From assembly GCA_963920635.1 (NCBI GenBank), contig OY987298.1, positions 41,943,787-42,007,786 of the forward strand: a stretch of DNA of 64,000 bases, read 5' to 3'. Below the pieces are notes generated by a model. That model saw only the letters and a list, made by a program, of their open reading frames with translations, ran no database searches and had not been told where the DNA came from. This DNA is from Pseudeuparius sepicola (taxonomy: Eukaryota > Arthropoda > Insecta > Coleoptera > Anthribidae). The translations under genes and the position numbers were made by a program. Shown here in pieces: positions 1 to 11,536 of the stretch; the stretch's first letter is position 1; each line of letters opens with the position of its first letter.

Positions 1-895
1 CCTTCAAAATAGTTGAATGGTCAACAGGACGACTCAAAATGTTAATGTGAAAAGATCTACTACAAAAATATACAGGGTATTTTTCTCCGAGCCATCTCAA
101 AATTCTGAAATGTTATTAAACTTTATACTGGTCAGGAGTGCTCTGGAATCATTGAAAAAATATTAATAAACACAAAAGTAATTTATTTCTTTACAAAATG
201 CCAACCAACAATTAAAAATAATTTAAATTAGTGGACCTTTCTCAACAAAGTCACTGTCTAAGATGATAGATTTTCTGTGCGTTCCCTATTATGGCACACC
301 AGCTACCCTAACTGATATGGAATTACTGACTGGCAGGCTTTCGTATTTTTTAGATTTAGTTCGTTTATAGTGTGTGGAGCGGTTTTGTTATACACGATTT
401 TTTACCCCTACAAAGTTTCAAAAATTCAGTAATTTGAGATGGCACAGAAAAGAACACTCTGTATATTTTGTATTGGACCTTTGCACACCAACACCTTGAG
501 TGGTCCTATTGACCATTCACCTGTTTTGAGGGGATTCCATGGCACACTTGACTTGGCAGATGCCTTTAAAATTCCTAATTTGCTCAACTTTGACACCATG
601 CGGAATACCCCCTGTATATTTTTTATTCAAATTTGGTATAAACGGGTTTTGGGATGCTCTGATTAACGCTGTGGGGTCAGATTTCAAATAAAAAAATCGC
701 TAAATGGTTTTCGTAAAAATCGTGGGTATAAAAAAATCGCAGCCGGCCCTGTATTTGCATTTTGAAAATGGCAGAAACGTCAAAAGAAGCAGTTTTTGGA
801 GGCCTTTCAAACAAAAAAAAGTTTAGGCGATTATCTCCAAAAATAAAGATTTTACTGATTTGTACAGTAATAAAGTTGGACACCTTGTATATTAT
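1..895. repeat. Palindromic mariner-like repeat (called IR-A here), cut by window start
   Basis: The first 115 bases are the reverse complement of roughly 425-530, and the right arm continues to 895, ending in a 'GGACACCTTGTATA' type terminus. The right-arm sequence recurs at 13.4-15.3, 19.6, 48.9-49.1, 54.7-55.4 and 57.15-57.96 kb. A palindromic element of about 0.8 kb with TA-containing ends and no reading frame fits a non-autonomous Tc1/mariner derivative. The family assignment is inference from the end motif; the repeat relation is seen directly. Confidence 0.7.
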
Positions 896-1930
896 ATAAA
901 AATTCTAAACAGTACTTCGATTCGCGCTGTTACCAAAGCGTTCCAAATAGCTACCCTATTTCGCTATAATTGCCATTGATTTTTAAACGTTGCATAATTT
1001 TTGAAATTGGCGATGATGCAAAAAATAGTATATCTACTACATACCCAGGCGCAGAACCTTTCACTACAGGCACACAGTTGCCAATTGCGCAACATGTCGT
1101 AAATTAACTATTTTTTTACGTTTTCACAGAAATCTCAAAAAATGTCGAAATATTGAGAAAAACCTTAAAGATCGATAATTTGTTGTGGTTTTTAAATTTT
1201 TAGGGAAACATTTTCCTGTTGTGGGCATAAAAACACTGTGGTCTAAATTAATTTATTACCTTTTTGACTAGCGTTTTGATTTTCCAATGTAAATCGTTTT
1301 CTTATTTTGTAAATATCAATGTAATGTCTAAAAATGTGTTGATCGTCAATTAAAACTGCGCACAACATGCACCTGTCACTACTACTACTATTTAGAGGAC
1401 TACACATAAATTTATTCTGTTCGTGAACGTTAGAACTTAGCACCACCTAGCTTGTATAAAAAATCTGTTACGATAGGGCAATAACCCGACTGGCGTATAA
1501 TAAAACTGGGAATCCATGATGAGATATTTCCATAATATTTTACCGGTATAGCAATTTTCTTGTGTAGCAGGCCGCTGTCGTACACCAAGCAGCACGGTAT
1601 GTGAGAGCACGAATGGTGAGTATGGTATTGACGAGTCCGGCGACAGCAGCAGGCATACGGTATGTTTTAGAATTCGCAAACAATTTTTTTTTCACATTTT
1701 CCTTTTTAGTAGGTCTTACCTACTGTACAAATGGAAGATTTATTAATTGAGAGAGTTTATTGTAGTCCTCTCGAAATAGGAGAAGTTGTTGACAAAGTGA
1801 ACGCAATTTTTTTACCAGAAAGGATGCACAGGGTGATCCACATCTCATTTCACCTCTTTCCCCTTTATTTTTCGAGTTAAAGAAAATAATGTATGTACAG
1901 ACAAAGTTTTAAGGATTGTTGGTGGACTTT
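896..1930. other. No gene recognised
   Basis: AT-rich unique-looking DNA. Short open frames on the minus strand near 1243-1679 have no recognisable motif. Nothing else supportable. Confidence 0.5.
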
Positions 1931-1945
1931 TCCATGGTCTTGTTG

Positions 1946-2060
1946 AAATTGATACAAGGTGTTCCGTAAAAGCTGTACAAACCAAACTTATATTTTTAAG
2001 CGGAATATCCTGTATATTATCGAATTTATGGAATCGACGCTTCATCCCGATACCAACGAT
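1946..2060 (-). repeat. Dispersed repeat, shared with 58,873-58,990
   Basis: Read on the minus strand this segment ('ATGAAGCG', then an 'ATACAGGATATTC' type core) matches 58,873-58,990 on the plus strand. Both translate to an MKRRF...NIQDI start, but the similarity belongs to repeat DNA containing the 'tacaggatatt' end motif; there is no conserved long frame. Confidence 0.6.
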
Positions 2061-2110
2061 GATTATATGTTATATAATATGTTATATGTTTACTCCAGCC
2101 CTTTTTACAA

Positions 2111-2425
2111 TACAGAGGCATTCAAAACTTAAATTTTTCATGTTTTCACACCCTGCAACTCGGAACGCGGTTAAGTTTAATATGAATAAAAAGATCATAA
2201 TCATTTGGAGTCCACTCCAGATCAAGGTTCATATTTTCATATTTTGCCTGGTGCTGGAAATATCAACTTTAGTTCTTTTGTCTGGATGATTACAGACATC
2301 TCGTTAATGTTTTAAGGGCATTATTTTCATAATTTTTTCTCATACTCAAAGTGTCAGCAAACGTTTCGTTTTTGAGATACAGGGTGTGAAAATATGAAGA
2401 AAATAAGTTTGAACGCCCTGTTTCC
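2111..2425. repeat. Imperfect inverted-repeat pair (MITE-like)
   Basis: About 55 bases at 2111-2165, containing 'TTTTCACACCCTG', are the reverse complement of about 48 bases ending at 2425, containing 'CAGGGTGTGAAAA'. Spacer about 210 bp, no reading frame. Consistent with a degenerate inverted-repeat element. Confidence 0.5.
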
Positions 2426-3399
2426 CCAGGATGATGAGCTGTAGATTCAAAAAAAAAACGAAAAATATATAGGGTATTTCATCTTTTATTACTACAGAAT
2501 AGATACTGCAAATTTTATTTTGATCTTTTAATTCCATAGGCGTCAGATGTTAGATAATTTGAAAGTTAAAAAATATATAAAACGGGTCTTAGATAAGGGG
2601 GTTTAGGGGTTGAAAAAATTGAGAACAAGATATTAGAAAATGCATCATATGGTTTTGTGATGTTTTAAATTGTTCCTATACCCTATGCCCCATTTAAATT
2701 TATTTGCCTTTAATATTATTAAAAAATTTCGCCTGCCTAGCGTTTTTCTTTTTTTGAATAGGTACCCGCTTAAAAACAATATTTTTTAAAGGCCCACCCA
2801 AACAAATTTATATTTGTGAAATGGTAAAAAAATGTATTGTATGCAAAAGTTAGATACTATCATTTGGACCTTTGATAGGACATAATTTATACGGTGTCTT
2901 AAAAAATTTATAGGCACTAACCTAATATTTTTCTTATATACATCACTAAGGCTAATGCGTGTTGTGTTGTTAATGATAATAACTGAATTATTTTCAGTTG
3001 AAAATTAACAGTAAACAATAGATTGGTTTAAACTTTCTAAAAAAAGAGAGTAGGCCCATAGTTAAGAAAAAAGATACCATCAGTTGACTTGAGTATTTTT
3101 TGCTCATACAGGGTTGCTTAGATTTTTCCTTTCGTTTTTTTATAAAGTCTCTTCTTCCTTCATTCAAGCCCCCACCCTGACAAAATCTTGTGACCGCCAC
3201 TGTTATCTCTTACATGAGAAATCATCGCCAAAAAATAACAATAATTCCCATAAAATCATTAGTTGTAGCTTGTAGCCCAATTTTTACTATTTATAAACTC
3301 CTTTGCGAAAAATAAAAAATAGATTCGGGTGTGTAAACGGTGTGCGCTGTTTAGGAGTTATCTTGTTCGGTATACAAACAGCAGCGACAGGAATATCTC
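2426..3399. other. No gene recognised
   Basis: AT-rich sequence with long A and T runs. No repeat partner elsewhere in the window was noticed and no coding signal was seen. Confidence 0.5.
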
Positions 3400-3720
3400 T
3401 CCCCCCCTCTCGCGTTCATCACTTTATTTCCGTCTAAACTTTTTTTAACGGCACGGATTAAACTTCCTCGTTTGATGCTGCCTCCCCGTCGGGTTTCGAC
3501 GCTGGCCGGGTATTAGAAAAATTTATTTGACAAATTCAGCTTCGACCGGGCCTAATTACGGCCCGTCGCGAAAGTTAATTACGTGCGCGAAATTAAAGCG
3601 CCTGCACAGAACACGGAAGGGTAGATTGGGGATGGGAAGGGGGGGCAAGGGTAGATATCTGGTTTTTAATTTGGGCGCGCGGAAATCAGGAAATTTAGGA
3701 GAGATCGTTTAACTGGAATA
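3400..3720. promoter_or_regulatory. GC-rich island, candidate conserved non-coding element
   Basis: A sharp rise in G+C against the AT-rich background, with blocks of CG dinucleotides and embedded homeodomain-type cores (TTAATTACG near 3575, TAATTACGG near 3551). No repeat partner in the window. The open frame at 3527-3712 has low-complexity composition (RKGRLGMGRGGKGR) and no known domain, so I do not call a gene. The regulatory role is inference only. Confidence 0.25.
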
Positions 3721-5044
3721 TTTCTCCCTCTCGTATATTCGCGTCGTCTTTTTTTTTCGCTAGCAAACGTTTTGCGAGTTTGCCATATTATGAGCATTAC
3801 CACAAAATTCTCAAGCTTACAAGCCCTGTGCAAACATGTGGCAACGCCGCAGCGGGACTGTTCATCAGGTCTCTGCAGTATAGAGCAGTCTGCACTTTGG
3901 CTTAGTTTATCTTTTCTAATAGATATTCAACCTTCTATTTAATTATAATTAAATACATTTGTGAACTTTGTTTCAATAATTGGGTACCTAAGTAAGTAGG
4001 TAGGTACATTTGTTTAACAGACAATAAAATCAGTAACAAGTAACAAAATATACACAGAAGTATAAGTATTTATAATAAGTACCATTCCTGGTGTGGATAA
4101 GTACATTTTCGACAAATATGTAATATGGTAAATTTTGGCAAATAGAGGGGACTACATTTTGTTGTACCTAAGTCGAATTTTTGTGAGAATTTTTCGCAAA
4201 GTGCGCGATCAGGCAAATGATCTATCTTCCCTTATGGAAGGTAATCTCTTCTGATTGAAATGGCAGTTATAGGGTCAATTTCATAATACATTCAACTAAA
4301 TTATCTTTTGACTTGTTAAAGTCAATGTTAATTAGATAAAGAAACTTTTGCAACAATACCAATGGTTGGATTGTTTGAAAACTCCTTTAATTACAAAGAT
4401 TAAAAAATTTCCGTTCTTAGCAAAGCCCAAGACGAATAGAAGTTGACCGTTTGCCGTCAAGCAAAGAAAACCTAGCTACTTCAAGTTATTATTTATTATA
4501 TTATTATTATTGACTTACAGCTAGGTAACTAAGTTCTATCTTACCTCGACGGTTCTAGGCATCTTGAGTCTTGAAATTGTAAAGGAACGATTCTTCACTT
4601 GGAACTTTTATAGAAATGTTTCACTTTTGCACAAACAAAACAGATTTATAAAAAAGCTGTCGCCAGCACTTCGGGCTGTCTGTTTCCACCCAGAGACACA
4701 CTGCCTCGTCGTAGCAATCTGGCGACGATAGCACTACCCGCACTACACAAATTAATTCTGGTAAATTTCTTGTAAACTCAACTGACAGGTAGTGTCAGGG
4801 CACGCGACGTGGACCCGCATCCCTTGTTGGCAGTTTTCTCTATTTCAGTGCTTCTCCTAGAGTCGGCTGTGGCATTACATTATATCGAGCTCGGTCCGAC
4901 GAGATCTCGTATAATTATTTTTACTTGTAGTACGACCTGAAGTGTAGCTGTCCACAACATTTCAAGTGTAAAAATGGGCTAATACACCTAAAGCTTAATC
5001 TTAATTATTCGAGTTGCATGAGACTGAGCTATAATAAATATAAG
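3721..5044. other. No gene recognised; short GGTACC-type simple repeat
   Basis: Contains a short degenerate array of taggtacc/gtaggtag motifs near 3987-4012, of the kind scattered through many insect genomes. At 4640-4960 the base composition is more even, but no reading frame or repeat is recognised. Confidence 0.45.
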
Positions 5045-5323
5045 ATCAACTGACTTACCTGTAAGGAAGTTTGAGCTGAATTATACCTCAGTCTCATCCG
5101 ACATTACAAACCCTCCCTGACGACCCACCCTTAACGTTTTATCAATCGGTCACAAAATAAGCACTGAATAGCATGGCGTGGTTAGATAATGCGGCGGTTG
5201 GAGAAAAAACACCTTTTCTTTTAACGTTTGTACAGAGTGAACCAACTACGTGTGTTCTTTGTAATGTTGGATGAGACTGATGTATAATTCAGCTCAAACT
5301 TCCTTACATGTAAGTCAGTTGAT
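5045..5323. repeat. Hairpin repeat with 63-bp arms
   Basis: 5045-5107 and 5261-5323 are reverse complements at 60 of 63 positions, separated by 153 bp. A MITE-like foldback; no target duplication was identified. Confidence 0.8.
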
Positions 5324-5925
5324 TTTGTAATTATTTTTCGTTGCATCGTTCCATATGATAACACTTCGTAGTTCATTAGGTTCCTAGTTTCTTGGCACAC
5401 CATATATTTATTAATGAAGAATGGATAGATTTTTTGCTCGTCACTTTTATCGGTGTACAGCCGAGTCGGTACCTACCTGCGTCCCGACAATCCACAAAAA
5501 AATGTTAATTCGGGACGGAAATCGGAAAATATCGAGTGCGAGCAGTTACTACTACATCGAGCGACAGTTCAGCAAGGAATTTGTGCGATTACAACGCAAA
5601 GTCGCAAACTTGGAGCGTGAATTATTAATAATAATCCTATTAATAATCAATCCTAATACTTAATAGGTAACATATGTTACATAATAATATACTTATTTAT
5701 GCGTTCTAGCAAAGATATATACAACCATACATCTTTGGTTCTAGTAACAAAATAAAGCCAAAGACCAATTTATATGTGTTCCTTAAGTCAATAATGTCTA
5801 CTTTTCCTTCTATCACAGCTTCTTCTTCTTTAACTAAACACCAGAAATGGCATTTTTTAAATTTAGTTACCCAAAGTTGGCGGCACTGAGACCAGTGGCT
5901 CATATAAGCCGCTTCGCATATTGAG
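5324..5925. other. No gene recognised
   Basis: A plus-strand open frame at 5421-5663 starts with Met and is locally charged, but has no motif I recognise and runs into AT-rich codons (LLIIILLIINP). Left as unassigned. Confidence 0.4.
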
Positions 5926-6310
5926 GGTCTGATAGGATGCAAGATGCATTGCTATGCGGATGACACGCAGTTATATTTTTCCTTTAAATCAGACAACCTT
6001 CTTGAAGCGAATGCTAACATTAATTATAATTTGCGTTTCCTGGCTATAACTTCCAAGAGTCACGGCCTCTCTACCAATGCTGCTAAGACATCTGCTGTGC
6101 TGTTTGGTAAACCATATCAGCGAAGGAAATATCGCCATGGCTTTAACGCAAGCTTAATCGATGTTAATATTGAGTTTTTGGTTGAAGTTAAAAATTTGGG
6201 GTTGATACTGGACGGGGTTTGCGTTTCCACGGTCACATTAGACAGCGCCTTAGTAGATCGTTCTCGAACCTAAAGAATAAACAGGGTAAGGGAAATAACT
6301 TTCGTAAATG
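5926..6310 (+). pseudogene. Non-LTR retrotransposon reverse transcriptase fragment
   Basis: The frame from 5944 reads HCYADDTQLYFSF, with the YADD catalytic motif of non-LTR reverse transcriptases. About 40 residues later come HGLSTNAAKT and VKNLGLILDG, in the usual spacing for Jockey/CR1-like LINE RT palm and thumb. After LILDG the homologous reading (LRFHGHIRQRLSRSFSNLKNKQG, split here as LRFHGHIRQR and SRSFSNLKNKQG) continues in a different frame from about 6220, so one frameshift separates the halves. The N-terminal RT motifs, the endonuclease and the rest of the C terminus are absent. It is a dead 5'- and 3'-truncated fragment of about 120 codons. Placement in the Jockey/CR1 group is by motif style, not by search. 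Confidence 0.85.
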
Positions 6311-6874
6311 CAACCAACGATTAAGGACATCATTTTACAAGAGTACCTCGTAATATTTTGGCTCATTATTAATGAATCACCCTGTATGTTAATATAGAGG
6401 TATGTGGTTCTTGCTCCCTACCTTTGTAGGATTTTCCATTTAAAATAAGCTCTAACTTCCTTCTAGAGACAATTCATCCGGAGTCCAAGACGAATTATAC
6501 TGATTTTATTATGGATTTGTAGGGTATTAGCAAAATTCGGGATATGTTAACCCTGATAGCACAACAAATCGAATGAGGACCGAACGGTGGCATCGAGAGT
6601 GTGTACCGAGTAGAAGGACTAATACACTAAAGAAAAAATTCTCGATTTTCCACTTGGATTTTATGAAGAGCCTCTAGATATATAGGGAATTAATTAATGG
6701 AATTTTTTGGGCCAAAAAAGAAAAGAGAAAAGAGAAATTTAAACTTCTGTAACAGTGCAGTCACTGTCTCAGTCCATACGAAGGCATTCCCGAGAATGCC
6801 TAAGATAACCCTCATTTAAACTGAAATTTTCCACTTTTTAGTCGCCGGACGTCGGGCAACGCTGCTGAGACTTT
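6311..6874. other. No gene recognised
   Basis: AT-rich DNA with scattered short repeat-end motifs ('CACCCTGTATG' near 6377). No reading frame or long repeat recognised. Confidence 0.45.
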
Positions 6875-6982
6875 CTGAGTTTTTTAGTTTCTGTATGACC
6901 CGTTATCAAATATAATATAGCTATAAAATTTTGTTATAAAACAATTTTTGGGACGGGTCATACAGAAACGAAAAAAACTCAG
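6875..6982. repeat. Hairpin with about 28-bp arms
   Basis: 6875-6903 (CTGAGTTTTTTAGTTTCTGT, then ATGACCCGT) pairs with 6952-6982 almost perfectly; the loop of about 48 bp is AT-only. Too short for a gene; a small foldback element or palindrome. Confidence 0.75.
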
Positions 6983-7284
6983 AAATTGAGCAAACTTTTT
7001 AATTTTAAATGGAGGTTTTGATCGAAAATGAATTAATGGCTCTTGTTTTGACTCTTTTTTCTGTATAGTATATTATATACTTATCTAATATTAATCCTAT
7101 TATTATTCCCATGTCTTTTGTTTGCTTCTGACATCGATATCGAGTTGGCCATGGCCAAGATAATAAAACTACCAAGTTTCATTTAGTTCGGGAAAGAAAA
7201 AAGCTAATTTTTTTCGTTTTTTGAGTATAAATCACAAACGAATCAGGATATTTGAGATTTAATTTAAGCAGAATATTGTAATGC

Positions 7285-7360
7285 ACAACTTTTGTCTAAT
7301 TTGACCAATGTTGTATCTTCCATAGTTTCGGAGATTCCAATGGTGGGCATCGACGTTATA
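7285..7360 (-). repeat. Fragment of a DD41D-type mariner terminal repeat
   Basis: The string around 'GTGGGCATCGA' at 7345 and the preceding 'AGTTTCGGAGAT' match the right terminal arm of the element at 60,582-61,878 (61,830-61,865). Truncated on both sides. Confidence 0.5.
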
Positions 7361-7370
7361 TAGCTGCCTC

Positions 7371-7965
7371 TAAAAAATAATTTGCTCCTTTTTATAGAAG
7401 TTATCCATTTATGCCTTCTGATTCCAAAACGCTTGGAATTCGGAAAATCTAACATTATACCTAGAGTTCCTCCACTCTCAATTAACAGCACGAAAAAAAA
7501 ACAAGGCGTGTTAAACAATATCCTATATAACGCTTACTAGAGTAAAAATTAGGATCACTGGGTATACAAACTGTGGTAATAACTCAAAACAAAAGACACT
7601 ACCCTCTTTTTTAAAAACCACCATACCTATTGCGTTTCGTAAATTTACGATATGGTCGGCCTCCGTGAAATAGCGACAGACTTACGAGATAGGACGCCGG
7701 GATTCGCGACCCAGAGGAAAATAAAACGTCAAAACGACAATTTTTCCATTGAAAAAAATTAATATACTGCTCGGAGCAGCCCCGCAGTTTGAATAGATGA
7801 AAAATTGGAGCATATCGTGCGGAATTTACTGCGAAGGAAGGCTGTAACCTCAAATTGAACTATAAATTAACCAAACCGCCAAAAGAGAAATATTCGGTAT
7901 AAACATAGAAACTATATGTTTAAAAATAGCAGAGCCAACATGTACTAATAATATTGCCACAATAA
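7371..7965. other. No gene recognised
   Basis: Minus-strand open frames at 7611-7853 and 7850-8059 show no known motif and no codon structure that I trust. Confidence 0.4.
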
Positions 7966-7966
7966 T

Positions 7967-8259
7967 GTATATATATATATATAAGGATGTAAGATTAGCG
8001 AGTGTAAATGTAATAATTACAAGAAAAGGTGATAATGGGCAAACACTCAAAGTTAACAAAAAGAAAATCTAGTAACCGCATACACGTGTTTCATGCTATT
8101 TGGCAATCATCAGTACGGTGTAACATTAACCAAATCAAAAGATAGGCATGATTTGGGAAGCAACAAATGAAGTCCAGGCAGGAGCCAACAGCACATTTGC
8201 AGCTTCATAGATTTTCTTTTTGTTAACTTTGAGTGTTTGCCCATTATCACCTTTTCTTG

Positions 8260-8339
<80 letters not shown>

Positions 8340-8351
8340 TATATATATATA
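7967..8351. repeat. Foldback copy of the 'GGATGTAA' unit, flanked by (TA)n
   Basis: Copy A of a unit also found at 22.02-22.75, 28.83-29.17 and 29.17-29.52 kb. It starts at a short (TA)n tract (7967-7983) with 'AAGGATGTAAG', runs forward to about 8207, then turns into an inverted copy of its own start: 8019-8071 and 8208-8260 are perfect 53-bp reverse complements. It then runs straight into a long (TA)n microsatellite (8263-8351) interrupted once by ATAATTAT. The IYIY reading frames here are the microsatellite and are not genes. Confidence 0.8.
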
Positions 8352-8559
8352 AAAGCACTGATGACCTCGTTTTACTCTTTCATCTTTTGGAGATCGACAT
8401 CCCAGCTGAAGCTACTAATTCCAAAGTCTAGGGTTGTTATTTGTAGCCTTTGCTAATACAACGCAGAAACAGGGCTTGTCGAATTGTATGCACCATATAG
8501 TGGACATTTTTATTAATATTTATTTTTAAAAAGGACCGAAGGAGGTAAGAAAACAAGTT

Positions 8560-8884
8560 TATAAAAAAAAAATTTCAGAGAAAGATTTATTTAAAAGTAA
8601 TAGGCAGAGTCAAAGTTATAGTATAAGAAATAAGGAAGATTTGTTTTTAAATAAATTTAGTACAAATTTTGGGCACAATCAATTGTTATACATATAAAGG
8701 ATTTAAATATTTTAATGACCTGCCCATCAATATTAAAATGATTAAAAGTTTATCCAAATTTAGAACAAAATTAATAAGTTATATTGAAGAAAAAGTAGAT
8801 TTTTGTTAATTTAATTATATAAAAGCCAATATGTATTATGTAATAAGTAGCAATGTGCTAAATAAAGCTTTTATTATTATTACA
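8560..8884 (+). pseudogene. 3' end of a LINE: last ORF2 codons, stop, 3' UTR and tail
   Basis: From about 8581 one frame reads SQSYSIRNKEDLF, then STNFGHNQLLY. After a single extra base at 8692 the next frame reads YKGFKYFNDLPINIK, then SLSKFRTKLISYI, and stops at 8807-8809. This Tyr-Lys-Gly, Phe-Asn-x-Leu-Pro, Ser-Leu-x-x-Phe-Lys pattern is the usual C terminus of Jockey/CR1-like ORF2 proteins. A short UTR follows with AATAAA ('GCTAAATAAAGC', 8857-8868) and a (TTA)n tail to about 8884. The copy is 5'-truncated, as is typical of target-primed reverse transcription. It need not belong to the RT fragment at 6 kb. Confidence 0.8.
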
Positions 8885-9780
8885 AAAATTGATAACTTTT
8901 GTCGAAAAAATTCAAGTTTCAAAATTTTACAAATTGCAAAATACAAAATGCAATTTAATTATTGTCAAAAAGGAGTAAATTGTGCAATGTGGCATTGCGA
9001 TCTTTTTTGCAAATATTGGCTCTTAGGGTTGTCAGGTATTAGGAATAGGTAAATCAATTTTGCACCAAAGTTGTGCTTCAGTTTTTGTTAATACGAAAAG
9101 TAGAAAATAATTATTCCAAATTGACAGGAAACTTTTTATTTAATTATTATGTCGGTCCAAATTACTCTTATACTAGTTTTTGAAACGATCGTTGTGAAAT
9201 ATATAACATTGAGCATGTTTCGTCTTGCTACATACAGTGTGTTTCACTTCAAATGGAGAAAATTCATTATTTTTTTACGGGTTGATCGATTTTCAAAAAA
9301 ATATATATATTCTACTTCAAAAGATCTACATTTGGACACTAATTATTTTCAGATTCGTCTCTTTCATGACCTACTACGGTCAAAGTTAGACCCCCAAAAA
9401 CTGCAAAAGTACATTACGCATTTTTTTAGGGAGAAAATGAATAGCACAGTCGTATTGGTTATACTGGAAGACCCCACATACCAAATTTCACGGTCTTAGC
9501 TTATACCTAGAAAATAGCTTCAAACATAGCAAAAATATGGTTTTTTGGAGTACCTCGTAGAAACACCGAGAGATATTTTTTCGCAGCTTGAGTAGGGCTC
9601 ACATACGCTATCAGTTCTCACGATTTCATGGCTTTGCCTTATACACAATAAAAATACAAAAATCGAAAAAAAAATTTTTCTCTTGGTGTCTTTTTTGCAT
9701 TTGTTTCTACACTTTTAACTTGTGTTGTTTGCATTTTATGCGAATAGTATAATATGGGTAGTTAATATGGGGAATCCACT
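8885..9780. other. Repeat-derived AT-rich DNA, no gene
   Basis: From about 9233 ('ACAGTGTGTTTCACTTCAAA') to about 9500 the sequence resembles the long terminal regions of mariner derivatives elsewhere in the window, but I found no partner arm. The 116-codon open frame at 9149-9499 crosses this sequence and has no recognisable domain. Confidence 0.4.
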
Positions 9781-10770
9781 ATAACAACCAAAAGAAATGA
9801 TGAAGAATGACTTTTTGGAAAAATAATTTTTTACACGTATAGGTATGTTGTGTGGGGTAAGTAATTGCTTTTTTAGCAATTTTTATTTCTATAAACACTC
9901 TGTATGAGCTGGGTACATTGGCTCTACTATGTAAAATCACCAAAATTTGCCCTTTGGTTTTCACAGGGTACCCCGGAAACCCATTTTTTAGAAATTCGGT
10001 GAACACCGTCTATAACTTAAAGTATTGAAATTTTGTACAAAGGGTTTTGAACTATGGCCAATTCGGTAGCACTAAAAAATCATTCTGAAAAAATGACTAA
10101 TATGGTTTTGTGATTTTAGGTTGTCTTCTTTTAATAACAGTAGGTTATGGAATTGGACTGTTTCAAAAAATTATAACCCATAATGTAAAGCTCTTTTACA
10201 ACTTCCTATAGCTTGAAATAAAGTTTTTTGAAAATCGGCCCATATTTTCAAAAATAAAAATGGTTCGCTTTGGGGCTTTAAACAAAGATTTTCTATTTTT
10301 ATTTTCGCATACGTTACAAAATACGCTTCTTCAACCGGTTAAACAGATCATCCGGTAGTGTTTATTCTTCTGCAATTCAGGCAATGGTCTTCATATGCAT
10401 CATAATTGCATGTAATCAGAAACAAATCTTCCTATAAAAATTCTGTTAATATGACAGAACTACGAAATATTGTCCGCAAAGACAATTCGTTACCGTAAAA
10501 TGAACGTCAATCGCATTAAAGCTGGATATTTAAAATAATATGGAACATTACAAACCTCAGAAACTGTCATACCTGTAACATATAATAAGCCGCCATTTTG
10601 TTCGTCTACTAGCGCCATTCCAGATCGCAAAGTATAATGAAATTATGACGTCATTCTGTTATCCTATTTAGAAGCAATTGATTACTGACCTGATTGTCAT
10701 ATACATGATTGGTAGCATAATAATATGGAAAACAAGCAAAACAAATGATGAAGAATGACTTTTTCGAAAA
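9781..10770 (+). repeat. Pair of 40-bp direct repeats 950 bp apart
   Basis: 'AAATGATGAAGAATGACTTT' occurs at about 9794 and again at about 10,744, with matching flanks (aacaaccaaaag / acaagcaaaac). The DNA between is AT-rich, with no gene. The arrangement suggests two fragments of one dispersed repeat. Confidence 0.55.
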
Positions 10771-10888
10771 TTGAAAATAATATTTGTTAGTACTTAGGTA
10801 TAGTGAAGTCCATCCGGGGACAGACTATATTCTACCAAGGAAATACTTTAAAAATTCGCGACTTAACTACGTCGGTATAATAATTGGG

Positions 10889-11066
10889 CAAATTTCAAGT
10901 TGGCAGTGCACATAAACACTGATACGCGCGTCATCGGCCAGTGCCAGAACGGCTATTAACTTGTCGGTTCGCCGGTTCGCTCGTTCGAGCCGACAAGCCA
11001 GTAGGAACTGTAGCGCTGACTGATGACGCGCATATCATTGTTTATATGCACTGCACCTGGAAATTG
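10889..11066. repeat. Hairpin element with nested inner stem
   Basis: 10889-10944 and 11013-11066 are imperfect reverse complements (both contain GCGCGTCATC). The loop itself holds a second stem, CTTGTCGG/CCGACAAG (10960-10997). A compact MITE-like structure with unusually GC-rich arms. Confidence 0.75.
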
Positions 11067-11129
11067 AATTTACTTTAGAGCGATTGAGTCGAGCGTTGAG
11101 ATCGTCCAAGGCGCAAATCAAGGCCTTCT

Positions 11130-11340
11130 CAATGTGAGAGTAACGTCGGCGCGGCCGATAAATAAATGGGGCTAGCAGGGTGCGTCGCTTGCGCGCCAGT
11201 CGTTAAGGGCGTAATTAAGGTCCGTTAATAACCGCGGCCGTGCGCGTCCGCAAATTGGACTAATTGGGGAGGCCGCAGCGCCGACGCCCCCTCGAGGGGT
11301 GGGGGCACGGTGCCAAGCGAGCGAGTAATGATTTTTTTTT
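11130..11340. promoter_or_regulatory. GC-rich island, candidate conserved non-coding element
   Basis: About 200 bp of high G+C with CG dinucleotides, containing GGCGTAATTAAGG and CCGTTAATAACCG (AT-rich homeodomain-type cores in GC context) and CCCCTCGAGGGG. It has no repeat partner and no open frame. A regulatory role is inferred from composition only. Confidence 0.25.
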
Positions 11341-11536
11341 CAACTCCCTTTACACAAGACAGACTTTTGGCTAGCTCATTTTAGAAACCAGAAAAATATA
11401 CTACCTCCCGTAACACGAAAAGCTGCTTTTCTACAAATCGTTTTGTTTTTTATAGTTACCGAGGGCGTAGAGTGTTTATTTCTGGCCAGCGGGTCAAGGA
11501 CAGGAAACGCACCTGGTATATCTACACATCGGGTAG

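Noticed and set aside
1243..1679. Minus-strand frames of 67 and 80 codons
   Set aside because: No known motif, unbiased codon composition and no splice context; treated as chance.
8110..8431. Open frames of alternating Ile-Tyr on both strands
   Set aside because: They are translations of the (TA)n microsatellite at 8263-8351.
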